Assembly (NCBI RefSeq): GCF_001510895.1
Contig: NZ_LPWA01000105.1
Coordinates: 1-64,000 of the forward strand
Source of the DNA: Mesorhizobium loti
GTDB lineage: Bacteria > Pseudomonadota > Alphaproteobacteria > Rhizobiales > Rhizobiaceae
DNA: 64,000 nt
Direction: 5' to 3'
The position numbers and the translations under genes are program-made. The notes below the pieces were generated by a model. It was not told the DNA's origin, ran no database searches, and saw only the letters and a list, made by a program, of their open reading frames with translations. Below are positions 28,402 to 39,959 of this stretch, one piece after another; positions within the stretch are counted from its first letter, which is position 1, and the number at the start of each line of letters is the position of its first letter.

Positions 28402-28614
28402 TCATTCCTTCGGCTCGGCCGGAGGCTTGGCCTCCTCGGCCGGCTTGTAAAGATAGAAGAACTGCCACACCGCGTAACCGGCGAAGCCGAGCGCGATGAC
28501 GCCCCAGAAGGGCGTGCCGGAGGCGAACTCGATCACCGACCAGATCAGGCAGACGGCGACGACGGCGATGCGTCGCCACAGCGGCCGGAAGAAGGGGTGC
28601 TCATAGTCTTTCAT
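28402..28614 (-). CDS. DUF3329 small membrane protein
   Basis: The 70-residue product starts MKDYEHPFFRPLWRR, followed by two hydrophobic segments (about 15-33 and 37-55) and a short charged tail. This matches the DUF3329 pattern known from rhizobia; function is unknown. ATG 28614 is chosen because the conserved block starts there. It lies inside the iol group between iolE and iolB, 63 bases after the iolE stop. Confidence 0.75.
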   Translation of the reverse strand: MKDYEHPFFRPLWRRIAVVAVCLIWSVIEFASGTPFWGVIALGFAGYAVWQFFYLYKPAEEAKPPAEPKE

Positions 28615-28677
28615 CGCGCCATCCAGGATTTGTTCGACAAGCATCAAATAAGCCGCGCGTCGAAACGAATCCACCGC

Positions 28678-29595
28678 TCAGGCATTCGGAAAACCTTGCG
28701 TCTCCACCGTGTAACCGGCGGCCGTCATCACCCGCATCAATTCCTTGTGGCCGACCTCAGCCATCTTCAGCGGCGGGTTCTTCTTCGGATCCTGCTCGGC
28801 CTCGACCACGAACCAGCCTTCATAGCCATGATCGGCGAAACGCTGGACGATGGCGCCGAAATCGAGCGAGCCGTCGCCCGGCACGGTGAAGGCGCCAAGC
28901 GCCACGGCATCGAGGAAGGATTGTTTCGAGCGGTCGAGACCGTCGATCACGCCCATGCGCACGTCCTTCACATGGACGTGGTTTATGCGTTTGTGATGGT
29001 TGTCGATGGCGCGCAGCACATCACCGCCGGCAAAGGCAAGATGGCCGGCATCGAGCAGCAACGGGATGCCTTCGCCGGAATGGCGCATGAAGGCATCAAG
29101 CTCCGGCTCGGTCTCGACCACCGCCGCCATGTGATGATGGTAGGAGAGCGGCATGCCCTGGTCGGCGCACCATTCGCCGAATTCCGTGACACGACGGCCA
29201 TAGGCCTTCATCTCGTCGCCGGTGAGCTTCGGCTTGGTGGCCAAAGGTTTTGAGCGTTCGCCCTGGATGGAGCGGCCGACCTCGCCATAGACGATGCAGG
29301 GCGCGTTGACCGCCTTGAACAGGTCGATCATCGGCTGGATGCGATCCTTGTTCTTCGCCAGATCCTCATCGACCAGCGTGCCGGAGAACCAGCCGCCGCA
29401 GAGCGTGACGTCCGCCTCCTTCAGGATCGGCAGCATCACCCTCGGATCGTTGGGGAAGCGGCGGCCCATCTCCATGCCGGTGAAGCCTGCCGAGCGCGAC
29501 TGGCGCAGACATTCCTCCAGCGACACGTCATCGCTCAATTCCACGAGATCGTCGTTCCACCACGCGATGGGGGACATGCCCAGTTTGGCTTTCAA
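28678..29595 (-). CDS. iolE: Myo-inosose-2 dehydratase IolE
   Basis: The 305-residue TIM-barrel enzyme removes water from scyllo-inosose to give the trihydroxycyclohexane dione. Key segments are LGMSPIAWWNDDLVELSDD, LSYHHHMAAVVET (about 151-163), LLLDAGHLAFAGGD, INHVHVKDVR and AFTVPGDGSLDF. Acidic and histidine residues in these form the metal site. It is paralogous to the protein at 9385-10296. It follows iolD with a 41-base gap. Confidence 0.93.
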   Translation of the reverse strand: MKAKLGMSPIAWWNDDLVELSDDVSLEECLRQSRSAGFTGMEMGRRFPNDPRVMLPILKEADVTLCGGWFSGTLVDEDLAKNKDRIQPMIDLFKAVNAPCIVYGEVGRSIQGERSKPLATKPKLTGDEMKAYGRRVTEFGEWCADQGMPLSYHHHMAAVVETEPELDAFMRHSGEGIPLLLDAGHLAFAGGDVLRAIDNHHKRINHVHVKDVRMGVIDGLDRSKQSFLDAVALGAFTVPGDGSLDFGAIVQRFADHGYEGWFVVEAEQDPKKNPPLKMAEVGHKELMRVMTAAGYTVETQGFPNA

Positions 29596-29636
29596 GTCGT
29601 CACTCCAATGTCAGTTCGTTGCGAGGCGGACGCGGC

Positions 29637-31479
<1,843 letters not shown>

Positions 31480-31531
31480 TGGTCGTTTCCTCCGGCTTCC
31501 CTTGTGCCGCCTTGTTATGCTGCCCGTCTTC

Positions 31532-33466
31532 TTATGCTGCTTTGCGGCCGCGCGCCGCAAGCCATGCCTCGGTCAGCTGCTCGAAACGCGCGGCCATGTC
31601 GGCGATGGCCTCGTCATCCGACATCCGGCCGGCCAGCCATTGTTCGGCGGCGTTGACGAAGATGGTGCGACCGACGGCAAATCCCTTGACGATCGGCGCC
31701 TTGGCCGTGGCGGCGAAGGCGGCCTCCAGCTCGTCTTGCGGCGCCTCCAGGCCGAGCAGCACGACGCCGCGGCACCATGGATCGTTCTTGACGATCACCT
31801 GTTCGATCTTCGCCCAGGCGTTCGCCGAAGCCTGCGGCTCGAGCTTCCACCAGTCGGGCTTGATGCCCAGCGCGTAAAGTTCCTCCAGCGCGCGCGGAAT
31901 TGTGGTGTCGTCGAGCTTGCCGTGCTTGCCGGCGATGATCTCGACGAGAAGTTCGCGGCCAACTTTCCGTGCCGCCTCGAACAGCGCCCGCAGCTTCTGC
32001 TGCTGCTCGGTCTTGAGCGCTTCGGGATCGTCCGGATGATAGAAGCACAGGCATTTGATGCAGTGGTCGACCGGCCAGTCGGTCAGCTGCGAGCCGATAT
32101 CCTGCGAGAATTCGAAGCGCAGCGGCCGCGATCCGGGCAATTCGACCGGGCGGCCGAGCCAGGCGAAGGGGTGACGAGCGAATTCGAACATGGCGTCGCG
32201 GCCATATTTCTCGTCGATCAGCATGCCGTAGCCGTCGCGGCCGGCGGCGACCTTGGCCGCCGCCTTGACGGTGAGCACCTTGAAATCGGGGACGCGCGAA
32301 GCGTCGGCGCCGACCCTGGCGGCGACGTCCTCGAGCTGGACGCGATGGTCGCAAGCTAAAGCCATCAGCGAAGGGATGTCGCGGCGGCGCGTTGTGGCCC
32401 AATGGATGTGGTTGATCGCCTCGTCCTTGCGCAGCGCCAAATGTTTGCTGCCGTGCTTCAGGAAGAACTGCAGTTCCTCGAAGGTCGGGTATTCCGGCGC
32501 GCAGAGCAGGCGCGACACGGCGAAGGCGCCGCAAGCATTGGCCCAGGTCGCGGCGGTGGCAAAACTTTCGCCGCCGAGCCAGCCGCGCAGGAATCCAGAC
32601 ATGAAGGCGTCGCCGGCGCCGAGCACATTGTAGATCTCGATCGGAAAACCCTTGCCGACGATGCCGTCCTCGAGGTCGTCGCTGATCGGCCCGTCGTACA
32701 CAATGCAGCCCTTGGCGCCGCGCTTCAGCACGATGGTGGCCGGAGACAGCGAGCGGATCGTCTTCAGCGCGCTCAGGCAGTCGTCGGCGCCGGAGGCGAT
32801 CATGATCTCCTCCTCGGTGCCGACGATGAGGTCGCAGTCGGGCAGCACCGTCTTCAGCTGCGCCGAGACGCGGTCGGATTTGACGTAGCGCTCAAAACCT
32901 TCGGCATGGCCGGCAAGGCCCCAGAGGTTCGGTCGGTAGTCGATGTCGAAGACGACCTTGCCGCCCTTGGCCTTCATCAGGCGGATCGCCTTGCGCTGCG
33001 CGGCATCGGAGTTGGGGCGCGAGAAATGCGTGCCGGTGACGACAACCGAGCGGGCCGAGGCGATGAAGGCTTCGTCGATGTCCTCTTCAGCCAGCGCCAT
33101 GTCGGCGCAGTCGGAGCGGTAGAAGATCATCGGCGAGACGCCTTCGTCCTCGACGGAAAGCAACACAAGCGCCGTCAGCCGCTCCCTGTCGGTCTTCAAG
33201 CCGTCGACCGAGACGCCTTCGCGCCTGAGCTGCTCGCGGATGAAGCGGCCCATCTGCTCGTCGCCGACACGGGTGAGCAGCGCCGAATTGAGCCCAAGCC
33301 TTGCCGTGCCGACGGAAATGTTGGCCGGGCAGCCGCCGACCGACTTGGCGAAGGAGGTGATGTCCTCCAGCCGCGAGCCGATCTGCTGTCCATAGAGATC
33401 GACCGAGGCGCGGCCGATCGTGATGACGTCGAGCGGCGGATATCTCGCTTCCACGGCTTGGCCCAT
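31532..33466 (-). CDS. iolC: 5-dehydro-2-deoxygluconokinase fused to DUF2090 (IolC)
   Basis: The 644-residue bifunctional-type protein is intact. Residues 1-330 are a PfkB-family sugar kinase: SVGGCPANISVGTARLG at about 42, VFDIDYRPNLW at about 172, and the catalytic NVLGAGDAFMSGFLRG at about 288 with Asp as base. Residues 340-640 are DUF2090, an aldolase-like barrel (SLMALACDHRVQLED, FKVLTVKAAAKV, GMLIDEKYG). The fusion is known in rhizobia and may give both phosphorylation and the later IolJ-type aldol cleavage; the second activity is inferred. It precedes iolD, 52 bases apart. Confidence 0.93.
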   Translation of the reverse strand: MGQAVEARYPPLDVITIGRASVDLYGQQIGSRLEDITSFAKSVGGCPANISVGTARLGLNSALLTRVGDEQMGRFIREQLRREGVSVDGLKTDRERLTALVLLSVEDEGVSPMIFYRSDCADMALAEEDIDEAFIASARSVVVTGTHFSRPNSDAAQRKAIRLMKAKGGKVVFDIDYRPNLWGLAGHAEGFERYVKSDRVSAQLKTVLPDCDLIVGTEEEIMIASGADDCLSALKTIRSLSPATIVLKRGAKGCIVYDGPISDDLEDGIVGKGFPIEIYNVLGAGDAFMSGFLRGWLGGESFATAATWANACGAFAVSRLLCAPEYPTFEELQFFLKHGSKHLALRKDEAINHIHWATTRRRDIPSLMALACDHRVQLEDVAARVGADASRVPDFKVLTVKAAAKVAAGRDGYGMLIDEKYGRDAMFEFARHPFAWLGRPVELPGSRPLRFEFSQDIGSQLTDWPVDHCIKCLCFYHPDDPEALKTEQQQKLRALFEAARKVGRELLVEIIAGKHGKLDDTTIPRALEELYALGIKPDWWKLEPQASANAWAKIEQVIVKNDPWCRGVVLLGLEAPQDELEAAFAATAKAPIVKGFAVGRTIFVNAAEQWLAGRMSDDEAIADMAARFEQLTEAWLAARGRKAA

Positions 33467-33540
33467 TCGAACCTCCCATCGGCCTTGTTGTGCAGAGCAG
33501 CGTCGTTTTGGGCAGCGCGCGCGAATGGCAGCGTGGTGCC

Positions 33541-33592
33541 GTCAATATGAAATAATAATTCCAATCCTTAGTCAATATGGAATGAGCATTCC
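33541..33592. promoter_or_regulatory. Tandem candidate IolR operators upstream of iolC
   Basis: Two 22-base sequences starting GTCAATATG repeat with 18 of 22 matches and a 30-base period (33541 and 33571). The second contains GGAATGAGCATTCC, a clean inverted repeat of the form GGAA-N6-TTCC; the first has GAAATAATAATTCC with one change. That pattern agrees with the motif reported, as I recall it, for IolR in Sinorhizobium meliloti. It lies 75-126 bases upstream of the iolC start. Confidence 0.65.
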
Positions 33593-33622
33593 CGGACGGA
33601 AAATCGCTGGCATCGGGACCGT

Positions 33623-34487
33623 TCAGGCCTTGCGCTTGCGGCCGGCGTCGCGCCGCTTCTCGCCGACGGCGACGGTCAGCGCCATGGCGAGCGCCATCGT
33701 CGCCGAGATCGATCGGAAGCCGCCGAAATCGGCTTCCGCCACTTCGAACCAGACCTTGGCGAACTGGGCGAGCGGCGAGAACGAGCTGTCGGTGATGGCG
33801 ACGATCGGCACACCCTGCTCCGCGATCGAGCGCGTCTCCTCGATGGTCGCGGGCGCGTAAGGCGAGAAGGAGATGGCGATGACGGCGTCGCGCGGCGTGG
33901 CGAAGCGATCATCTCGGCATTCAAGCCGCGGCCGATTCGATCAGTTGGTTGCGGATCTTGAGCTTGCCCAGCGCATAGGCGATGTAGGAGGCGACCGGAT
34001 AGGAGCGGCGCTTGGCCAGCACATAGATGGTCTCGGCTTTCGCCAGAAGCGCGACCGCCTCCTCGAAATGCGCATCGTTCAGCGCGCGCGAAATGTCGCT
34101 CAGCGAAGTGCTGGCGGCGGCGACGAAACCGTCGAAGATCGCCCGGTAGCCGCCGCCTTCCTCGGCCTTGGCGCGCAGTGCCGCAAGCCTTTCGTCATAG
34201 GAGGAATTGCGCTCGCGCAGGCGCTCCCGAAAAACCTGCTGGAGGCTGGTGAAGCCGTCGAAGCCGAGCTGCTGGGCGAAACGGATCAGCGTCGAAGGCT
34301 GGACGCCGGCCGAGGCGGCGATGCTCGCCGCCGTGCCGAAGGCTATATCGTCGGGATTATCGAGCGCATAGGCGGCGATCTGGGCGATGCGCTTGGGCAG
34401 GCTCGCGCGCCGCTCCAGGATCGTTGCGCGCAACGTCTCAAAATCGCGAGGCACCCGTTCGTCCATCGTCGCTCCGCCCACGGCCAT
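33623..34487 (-). CDS. iolR: RpiR family repressor of inositol genes, IolR-like (two frameshifts)
   Basis: About 288 residues after correction. The N-terminal RpiR helix-turn-helix is ASLPKRIAQIAAYALDNPDD and ASAGVQPSTLIRFAQQLGFDGF (about 25-75). The SIS domain that binds a phosphorylated sugar is at about 120-260 (VLAKRRSYPVASYIAYALGK, then VIAISFSPYAPATIEETR). Two single-G losses, near 33933 and 33905, break the SIS domain; adding them gives ESAAGLNAEMIASATPRDAV. ATG 34487 follows AGGAGAGGG. It heads the iol group and is divergent from a dehydrogenase gene. Confidence 0.87.
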
Positions 34488-34548
34488 GCTGGTGTCCCTC
34501 TCCTGCCTCATCATAGCGAGTTCACGCAAGAACACCATAAAAAATGAT

Positions 34549-34578
34549 TTGGACGTTCCATTCTCGATCAAAATGGAT
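34549..34578. promoter_or_regulatory. Symmetrical elements between iolR and dehydrogenase gene
   Basis: TGGACGTTCCA at 34550-34560 is an inverted repeat (TGGA/TCCA), and TCCATT at 34557 faces AATGGA at 34572. Together they sit in the short divergent promoter gap and could bind IolR. They fit the tandem sites upstream of iolC only partly. Confidence 0.4.
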
Positions 34579-34623
34579 TAACTCATCCACATCAATTCTG
34601 CCCCTTATCGCGGAGACATCGAC

Positions 34624-35732
34624 ATGGTCGGAGTGGGCCTCATCGGCACGGGCTTCATGGGCAAGTGCCACGCCATCGCCTGGAACGCGGTCGGCACCGT
34701 CTTTCCCGATGTCGACAAGCCGAGACTGGTGCACCTCGGCGAGGTCAATGACGATCTGGCCCGGCGCAAGGCCGGCGAGTTCGGCTTCGCTCGAGGCTCG
34801 GGCGACTGGCGCGCCGTGGTCAACGATACGGAGGTCGACGTCGTCTCGCTGACCACGCCCAACCAGTTCCATCCGGAAATGGCGATCGCGATTTTGGAAG
34901 CCGGCAAGCATCTGTGGTGCGAGAAGCCGATGGCGCCGAGTTTTGCGGGGGCCGAGGCGATGGCCGAGGCCGCAAAGAAATCCGGCAAGGCCGCCGTGCT
35001 CGGCTACAACTACATCCAGAATCCGGCCATCCGCCACATCGGCGCTCTGCTCGAGGAAAAGATCATCGGCGACGTCAATCTCGTGCGCATCGAGATGGAC
35101 GAGGATTTCATGGCCGATCCGGAAGCGCGGTTCTTCTGGAAGCATGAGGCCGCCTCCGGCTACGGCGCGCTCGACGATTTCGCCGTGCATCCGCTGTCGC
35201 TGATCAAGGTGCTGTTCGGCCGCGTTGCCCGCGTCATGTGCGACATGGTCAAACCCTATGCCGACCGCAAGGTCGCTTCCGGCGGCCGCCGCGCGGTCGA
35301 GACCTACGATATCGCCAGCGTCTTGATGCATCTCGAAAACGGCGTCGCCGGCACACTGCTGGTCAACCGCTCGGCCTGGGGCCGCAAGGGCCGCATCGCC
35401 ATCCAGATCTTCGGCTCGAAGGGCTCGATCCTCTACGACCAGGAACGGATGAACGAATTCCAGCTTTATCTGACCGCCGACCGGCCGACCGAGCAGGGCT
35501 ACCGCACGATCCTGGTGGCGCCGCACCACAAGCCTATGATTCCTTCCTGCCGGCGCCCGGCCATGGGCTGGGCTTCAACGACCTCAAGATGATCGAATGC
35601 CGCGAGCTCTTGATGCGGATCGCCGGCAAGCCGGCGCGGATCATCGATTTCGACGAGGGGCTGGAGATCGAGCGCACGGTGCATGCGATGGCGCGCTCGT
35701 TCCAGGAACAGCGCTGGATGGATGTGCGATAG
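34624..35732 (+). CDS. Gfo/Idh/MocA family dehydrogenase next to iolR (one frameshift)
   Basis: About 369 residues after correction. The Rossmann motif is VGVGLIGTGFMGKCHAIAW at residues 2-20. The EKPMAPS motif at about 100 carries the conserved lysine, and FWKHEAASGYGALDDFAVHPLSL holds the catalytic-domain acid/His pair. The frame breaks near 35535, where CCC has become CC before TATGATTCC; one added C joins FLPAPGHGLGFNDLKMIECREL. An inositol or cyclitol 2-dehydrogenase role is likely from its divergent position to iolR, but it differs from classical IolG. Confidence 0.87.
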
Positions 35733-35786
35733 TCCAACGGCCGGTTGCCTGACGACGAATTGAAGACCGCCTTCGGTTCGGAAGGA

Positions 35787-36391
35787 TCAGCCCCTCGCAC
35801 CGTCCGGTATGTCGATGCCGAGCAGCGCCTGCAGCCCGAACAGCACGAGCAGCGAGGCCACGAACATGCCGGCAAACACCGCGGTGCCGACGGCGGCGCC
35901 CTTGCCGATCGTCGCATTGGTCATGCGCCAGGTCAGCACCATCGACAGCGCGAACAGAAGCAGCGAGACCAGCCCGCTGATCTCGTCGGCCGAAGACACG
36001 AACAACCTCAGCAGCGCCGACGGCAGCATCAGCCAGGCGATGATGGCCGAGGCCCAGTTGGAGGCAACGACATAGTGGACGAAGCGTCCGCCGATGCCGG
36101 CGCGCGGCGCTACCAGCGCAAGCGCCACCAGCGGCAAGACCCAGGAGCCGATATCGACCGTCGCCAGCTTGAGCAGCATGCCGAGGCGGCCGGCGAAGGC
36201 GTTCGGATCGCCGATCTCGTTGGCGATGCCGACCCAGCCGACGATCAGCGCCGGCGCCGCCACGACGATGGCGAAGAAGGAATTCCAGAAACCGTCCGCC
36301 GACAGGTCGAGCATGCGCAGGCCGTCGGCCTTGCCGAACATCAGCCGCCAGCGCCGGCCAGCGAAGCATAGGTTTCGTCCGCCGAAAGCAT
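35787..36391 (-). CDS. Conserved membrane protein downstream of dapE (one frameshift)
   Basis: About 201 residues after correction, with five predicted membrane helices spread over residues 35-190. The N-terminal 20 residues (MLSADETYASLAGA, then WRLMFGKADGLRMLDLS) are split by a frame break near 36357 where one C is missing. Its start codon lies two bases after the dapE stop, so it is probably co-transcribed. No function is known to me; a YIP1-like membrane fold is possible but not shown. Confidence 0.72.
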
Positions 36392-36393
36392 GG

Positions 36394-37592
36394 TCACGCG
36401 AGACCCTGTCCGAACCAGTCTTCGATGAAACGTTCGTAGATTTGGGTCAGCGTCTCGAGATCGGCAAGCGCCACGCGCTCGTCGACCATGTGCATTGTCT
36501 TGCCGACCAGCCCGAACTCGACCACCGGGCAATAGTCCTTGATGAAACGCGCATCCGACGTGCCACCGGAGGTGGAGAGCGCCGGCGTCTTGCCGACCAC
36601 CGCCGCGACCGATGTGCTCAGCGTGTCGATCAGCTTTTCGTCGCGGGTGAGGAAGACATGGCTCGGCCGGTCGCGCCAGACGAGCTCGTAATCGACAGGC
36701 GCCTTCTTGCCCGGCCGGTATTTCTTGCGCCCGGCCGCCTGGTCGAGCCGGTTGTGGATCTCGGCCTGGATCGTTTCGGCGTCCCAAGTGTCGTTGAAGC
36801 GGATGTTGAAGGTGGCGGTGGCCTTGGCCGGGATGACGTTGGTCGCCGGATTGCCGACATCGATCGAGGTCACTTCCAGATTGGTCGGCTGGAAATCCCT
36901 GGTTCCCTTGTCGAACACCGGATGGAGCAGCGCATCGACCAAGCTGATGAGCCCGCGCACCGGGTTGTCGGCAAGCTGCGGATAGGCGGCGTGGCCCTGG
37001 CGGCCGTTGACGATGACGCTGCCGGAGAGTGAGCCGCGCCGGCCGATCTTGATCATGTCGCCAAGCGCATCCGGATTGGTCGGCTCGCCGACGATCGAGG
37101 CATCCCATTTCTCGCCCTTGGCGGCCGCCCAGTCGAGCAGCTTGGTCGTGCCGTTGATGGCCGGCCCTTCCTCGTCGCCGGTGATCAGCAGCGATACCGA
37201 GCCTTTCGGGCCGCCATCCTTCTCGATGTGGCGCGCCACCGCGGCGATGAAGCAGGCGATGCCGCCCTTCATGTCGACGGCGCCGCGCCCGTACATCTCG
37301 CCATTGGCGATCTCGGCGGCAAAGGGCGGATGCGTCCAGGCCGCCTCGTCGCGACCGGCACGACGTCGGTATGGCCGGCAAACATCAGATGCTGGCCGTT
37401 GCCCGAGCGGCGCGCATAGAGGTTTTCGATATCCGGCGTGCCGCTTTCGGCGAACACCGGCCGTTCGACCGAGAAGCCGAGCGGCTTCAGCATGTCTTCC
37501 AGCGTCTGCAGCGCGCCGCCCTCGGCAGGTGTCACGGAAGGACAGCGGATCAGGGCGGCAAGGTTCTGGGCGGGGTCGGTCGGCAATTTCAT
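36394..37592 (-). CDS. dapE: Succinyl-diaminopimelate desuccinylase DapE (one frameshift)
   Basis: About 399 residues after correction. This zinc peptidase-M20 enzyme releases succinate from N-succinyl-LL-diaminopimelate in lysine and cell-wall synthesis. The metal-binding HTDVVP is at about 72, [11 protein letters not shown] at about 102, [15 protein letters not shown] with the catalytic Glu at about 135, and GGTSDARFI at about 330. The frame breaks near 37357, where GTCGGCGAC has become GTCGCGAC; one G restores HTDVVPVGDEAAW. Since the enzyme is normally essential, this supports a sequence error. Confidence 0.93.
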
Positions 37593-37708
37593 GGGCAAAG
37601 CGATAGTCGAAAGCAACGGACCTGTCACGGTCGGACATGGTGGGCGATCACGCCGCCGACAATATGGCTGCCATGTCATATAGTTGCGAGCCAAGTCGGG
37701 ACGATTGC

Positions 37709-38746
37709 ATGGCCAAGGAAGAAAAAACCATTGCCGTCGCCGGCGCCGGCAGCATCGGCTGCTATGCGGGCGGCTGCCTGGTGCTCGCCGGGCGAAAGGT
37801 GAATTTCCTGGGACGCGGCCGCATCGTCGAGGCCATGCGCAAGGATGGGCTTCGGGTCAGCGATCTCGACGGCCGCGACCGCCGCATCGATCCGGAGGCG
37901 CTTGCGGTCACAGACGATCCCGCGATGGCGCTGCGCAACGCGGATATCATTCTCGTCACGGTAAAGAGCGGCGCGACCGGGGAGATGGCAGGGTTTGTTG
38001 CGGCCCATGCCCGCCCCGACGCCATCGTGATCAGCCTGCAGAACGGCGTCGACAACCAGGACAAGTTGCGCGCTAAGCTTCCTGCGCAGCGCGTGCTTGC
38101 CGGCATGGTTGCGTTCAACGTCGTGCAATCGCCGGACGGCGAGACGCCGTTTCGGGTTCATCGCGCGAGCGAGGGCAAGGTTATGGTCGAGGATGGGGTG
38201 GACGGCCTCGCTGGACTGCTCGGTGTCGAAGGGCTTGGGGTCGAAGCCCGTTCCGACATGAGGGCGGTGCAGTGGAGCAAGCTCTTGATGAACCTCAACA
38301 ACGCGCTTGTGGCGCTCTCCGGTCTGCCGCTGGCGCGTGAGCTGGCCGAACGCCGCTGGCGCCGGATCCTGGCCGGCCAGATCGACGAGGCGCTCGCGGC
38401 GATGAAGGCCGCCGGCATCGAACCGGCGCGAATCACCGGCCTGCCGCCGTCGCTGCTGCCGAAAGTGCTGAGGCTTCCCGACTGGCTGTTCGGACTGCTG
38501 GCCCGGCGCATGCTGGCGATCGATCCGGAGGCTCGCTCCTCCATGTGGGACGATCTCGAGCGCCGCCGCCCGACCGAGATCGACGACTTGCAGGGCGCGG
38601 TGCTCAGCCTGGCGAAGCAGACCGGCACGCCGGCGCCGACGATCGAGCGCGTCGCGGCGCTGGTGCGTCAGGCGGAAGCGGAAAAGCGCGGCCCGCCTGG
38701 ATTGACGCCGGACATGATCCAGAGCAGCTCCAGGAAAAGTGTGTAA
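37709..38746 (+). CDS. panE: 2-dehydropantoate 2-reductase (ApbA/PanE family)
   Basis: The 345-residue NADPH-dependent reductase makes pantoate for coenzyme A synthesis or reduces related keto acids. The dinucleotide motif is [21 protein letters not shown] near residue 9. The family lysine and asparagine are in [19 protein letters not shown] (about 187-205), and the catalytic Glu region [21 protein letters not shown] is at about 275-295. Some members act on other substrates, so the symbol is tentative. The last codons lie inside a family A repeat, giving the C-terminus SSSRKSV. It is divergent from dapE. Confidence 0.82.
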   Translation: MAKEEKTIAVAGAGSIGCYAGGCLVLAGRKVNFLGRGRIVEAMRKDGLRVSDLDGRDRRIDPEALAVTDDPAMALRNADIILVTVKSGATGEMAGFVAAHARPDAIVISLQNGVDNQDKLRAKLPAQRVLAGMVAFNVVQSPDGETPFRVHRASEGKVMVEDGVDGLAGLLGVEGLGVEARSDMRAVQWSKLLMNLNNALVALSGLPLARELAERRWRRILAGQIDEALAAMKAAGIEPARITGLPPSLLPKVLRLPDWLFGLLARRMLAIDPEARSSMWDDLERRRPTEIDDLQGAVLSLAKQTGTPAPTIERVAALVRQAEAEKRGPPGLTPDMIQSSSRKSV

Positions 38747-38821
38747 CGGTTTTCCGTCCGGAATTGCGTAAAAACAAGAGAAAGAGCGGTTCGTCGTTTC
38801 CAAGAACCGGTGAACCGCTCT
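38722..38821. repeat. Palindromic repeat, family A
   Basis: It reads AGCTCCAGGAAAAGTGTGTA, then CGGTTTTCCGTCCGGAATTG, and ends in a stem AGAGCGGTTC at 38783 facing GAACCGCTCT ending at 38821. It sits between convergent genes and overlaps the end of panE. The stem may serve as a terminator for both. Confidence 0.7.
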
Positions 38822-39518
38822 AACGCTCCTCGATCAGCGTGATCTTCTGCCAGATCTTGCGCGACAGGTTGGACGCCAGGTTTTCGATGTCGTTGACGCC
38901 GTCGACGACCACGTCGTCATTGACCGACTGCGCGAACAGCGCGGCGATCTTGCCGGTGATCGACAGCATTTCCGAGCAATAGTCGAGATAACGCGCGAGG
39001 TCGGCGGCCTTGGTGATGCGGGCGGGCGAATGCGCGGTCGGCTTGAAACTGGCCGACAGTGTCGCCGGATCCTTGGTCAGTTGGTGCATGTCGATGACAT
39101 GGATCAGCGACCGAAGGCCATGCAGCTCGCGGAACACCTTCTTGCGCTTGATGCGCTCCTCGGCCCGCATCAGCGCAAGGAAGCCGACGACGGCGAGGAT
39201 GAGCACATTGAGGGCGGATTCGATGCCTTGCACCGACTGTACGGCGTCGCCGGGTCCGGAAAAACGGCCGAGCGGCAGGATGGTGCCGACGAACAGGAAG
39301 ACCAGCGCGCCGGCGACGACAGCGGCGACGATGACGCCGCGCAGCCACCAGATCGGCGCCTCCAGATCCTTGGCCGCCCTCGCCAGGTCGCGCGACAGCG
39401 ACACCAGCTCGGCGGCGACGCCACGCAGACCTGCGTCCGGGAAGCGCTCGGCGACGCGCTCTTCCAGCCTTTCGGCGGTCTCGATGATCAGCTTCGGATC
39501 AAGCGTGCGGTAGCGCAT
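38820..39518 (-). CDS. Conserved two-helix membrane protein, unknown function
   Basis: The 232-residue product has two hydrophobic segments (about 72-95 and 118-135) in the N-terminal half and a helical soluble C-terminal half. No family is recognised. ATG 39518 is preferred; a longer start would translate the upstream family A repeat. The final codons touch the repeat at 38722-38821. It lies in a run of minus-strand genes between DUF805 genes and panE. Confidence 0.6.
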   Translation of the reverse strand: MRYRTLDPKLIIETAERLEERVAERFPDAGLRGVAAELVSLSRDLARAAKDLEAPIWWLRGVIVAAVVAGALVFLFVGTILPLGRFSGPGDAVQSVQGIESALNVLILAVVGFLALMRAEERIKRKKVFRELHGLRSLIHVIDMHQLTKDPATLSASFKPTAHSPARITKAADLARYLDYCSEMLSITGKIAALFAQSVNDDVVVDGVNDIENLASNLSRKIWQKITLIEER

Positions 39519-39524
39519 GGCTCT

Positions 39525-39585
39525 CTTGTTCTTCACGCAATTCCGGACGCAAAACCGCTGCACACTTTTGCTGGAATTGCTCTAG
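39525..39585. repeat. Palindromic repeat, family A
   Basis: This copy reads in the opposite sense to the one at 38722: CAATTCCGGACGCAAAACCG followed by CTGCACACTTTTGCTGGAAT. It fills the gap between the DUF805 gene and the two-helix membrane protein gene. Confidence 0.7.
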
Positions 39586-39959
39586 CGGTCGGCCGGCGCA
39601 TTGGTGCGGCTGCCGTAGCGATTGGACCCGGCTTGTCCCGGAAACAGGCAGAGCACCAGGAAAGCGACGATCGACACGACCGGGACGAACAGCACCAGCG
39701 CCGCGATGCCGGGCTTGTCGAGGTCGTGCAGCCGCTTCACCGCCAGCACGATGTTCGACCATAGCGAGGCGAGGAAGGTGAGGAAGAAGACGAACGACCA
39801 CATGTTGCTCTCGGCCGAGCCCTCCGGCACCAGCGTGAAGCGGTAGAGCGGGAAAGCCTGGACGAGGGCCACCAGCAATCCGCCGAGAAAATAGGCCGCG
39901 CGGCTGACGCGGCCCGAGGTCTTGAAGAACAGCCAGATGAAGTCTGCTTTTTCAGGCAA
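39582..39959 (-). CDS. DUF805 membrane protein (second of a tandem pair)
   Basis: The 125-residue product has the DUF805 layout. A short start (FIWLFFKTSGRVSRAAYFLGG) leads into three hydrophobic segments with the VKRLHDLDKPG motif at about 73-83. The start appears to be TTG at 39959, overlapping the stop of the upstream DUF805 gene (CTTGCCTGA), so translation is probably coupled. DUF805 proteins are of unknown function; some are phage-linked, but nothing here suggests a phage. Confidence 0.8.
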   Translation of the reverse strand: MPEKADFIWLFFKTSGRVSRAAYFLGGLLVALVQAFPLYRFTLVPEGSAESNMWSFVFFLTFLASLWSNIVLAVKRLHDLDKPGIAALVLFVPVVSIVAFLVLCLFPGQAGSNRYGSRTNAPADR

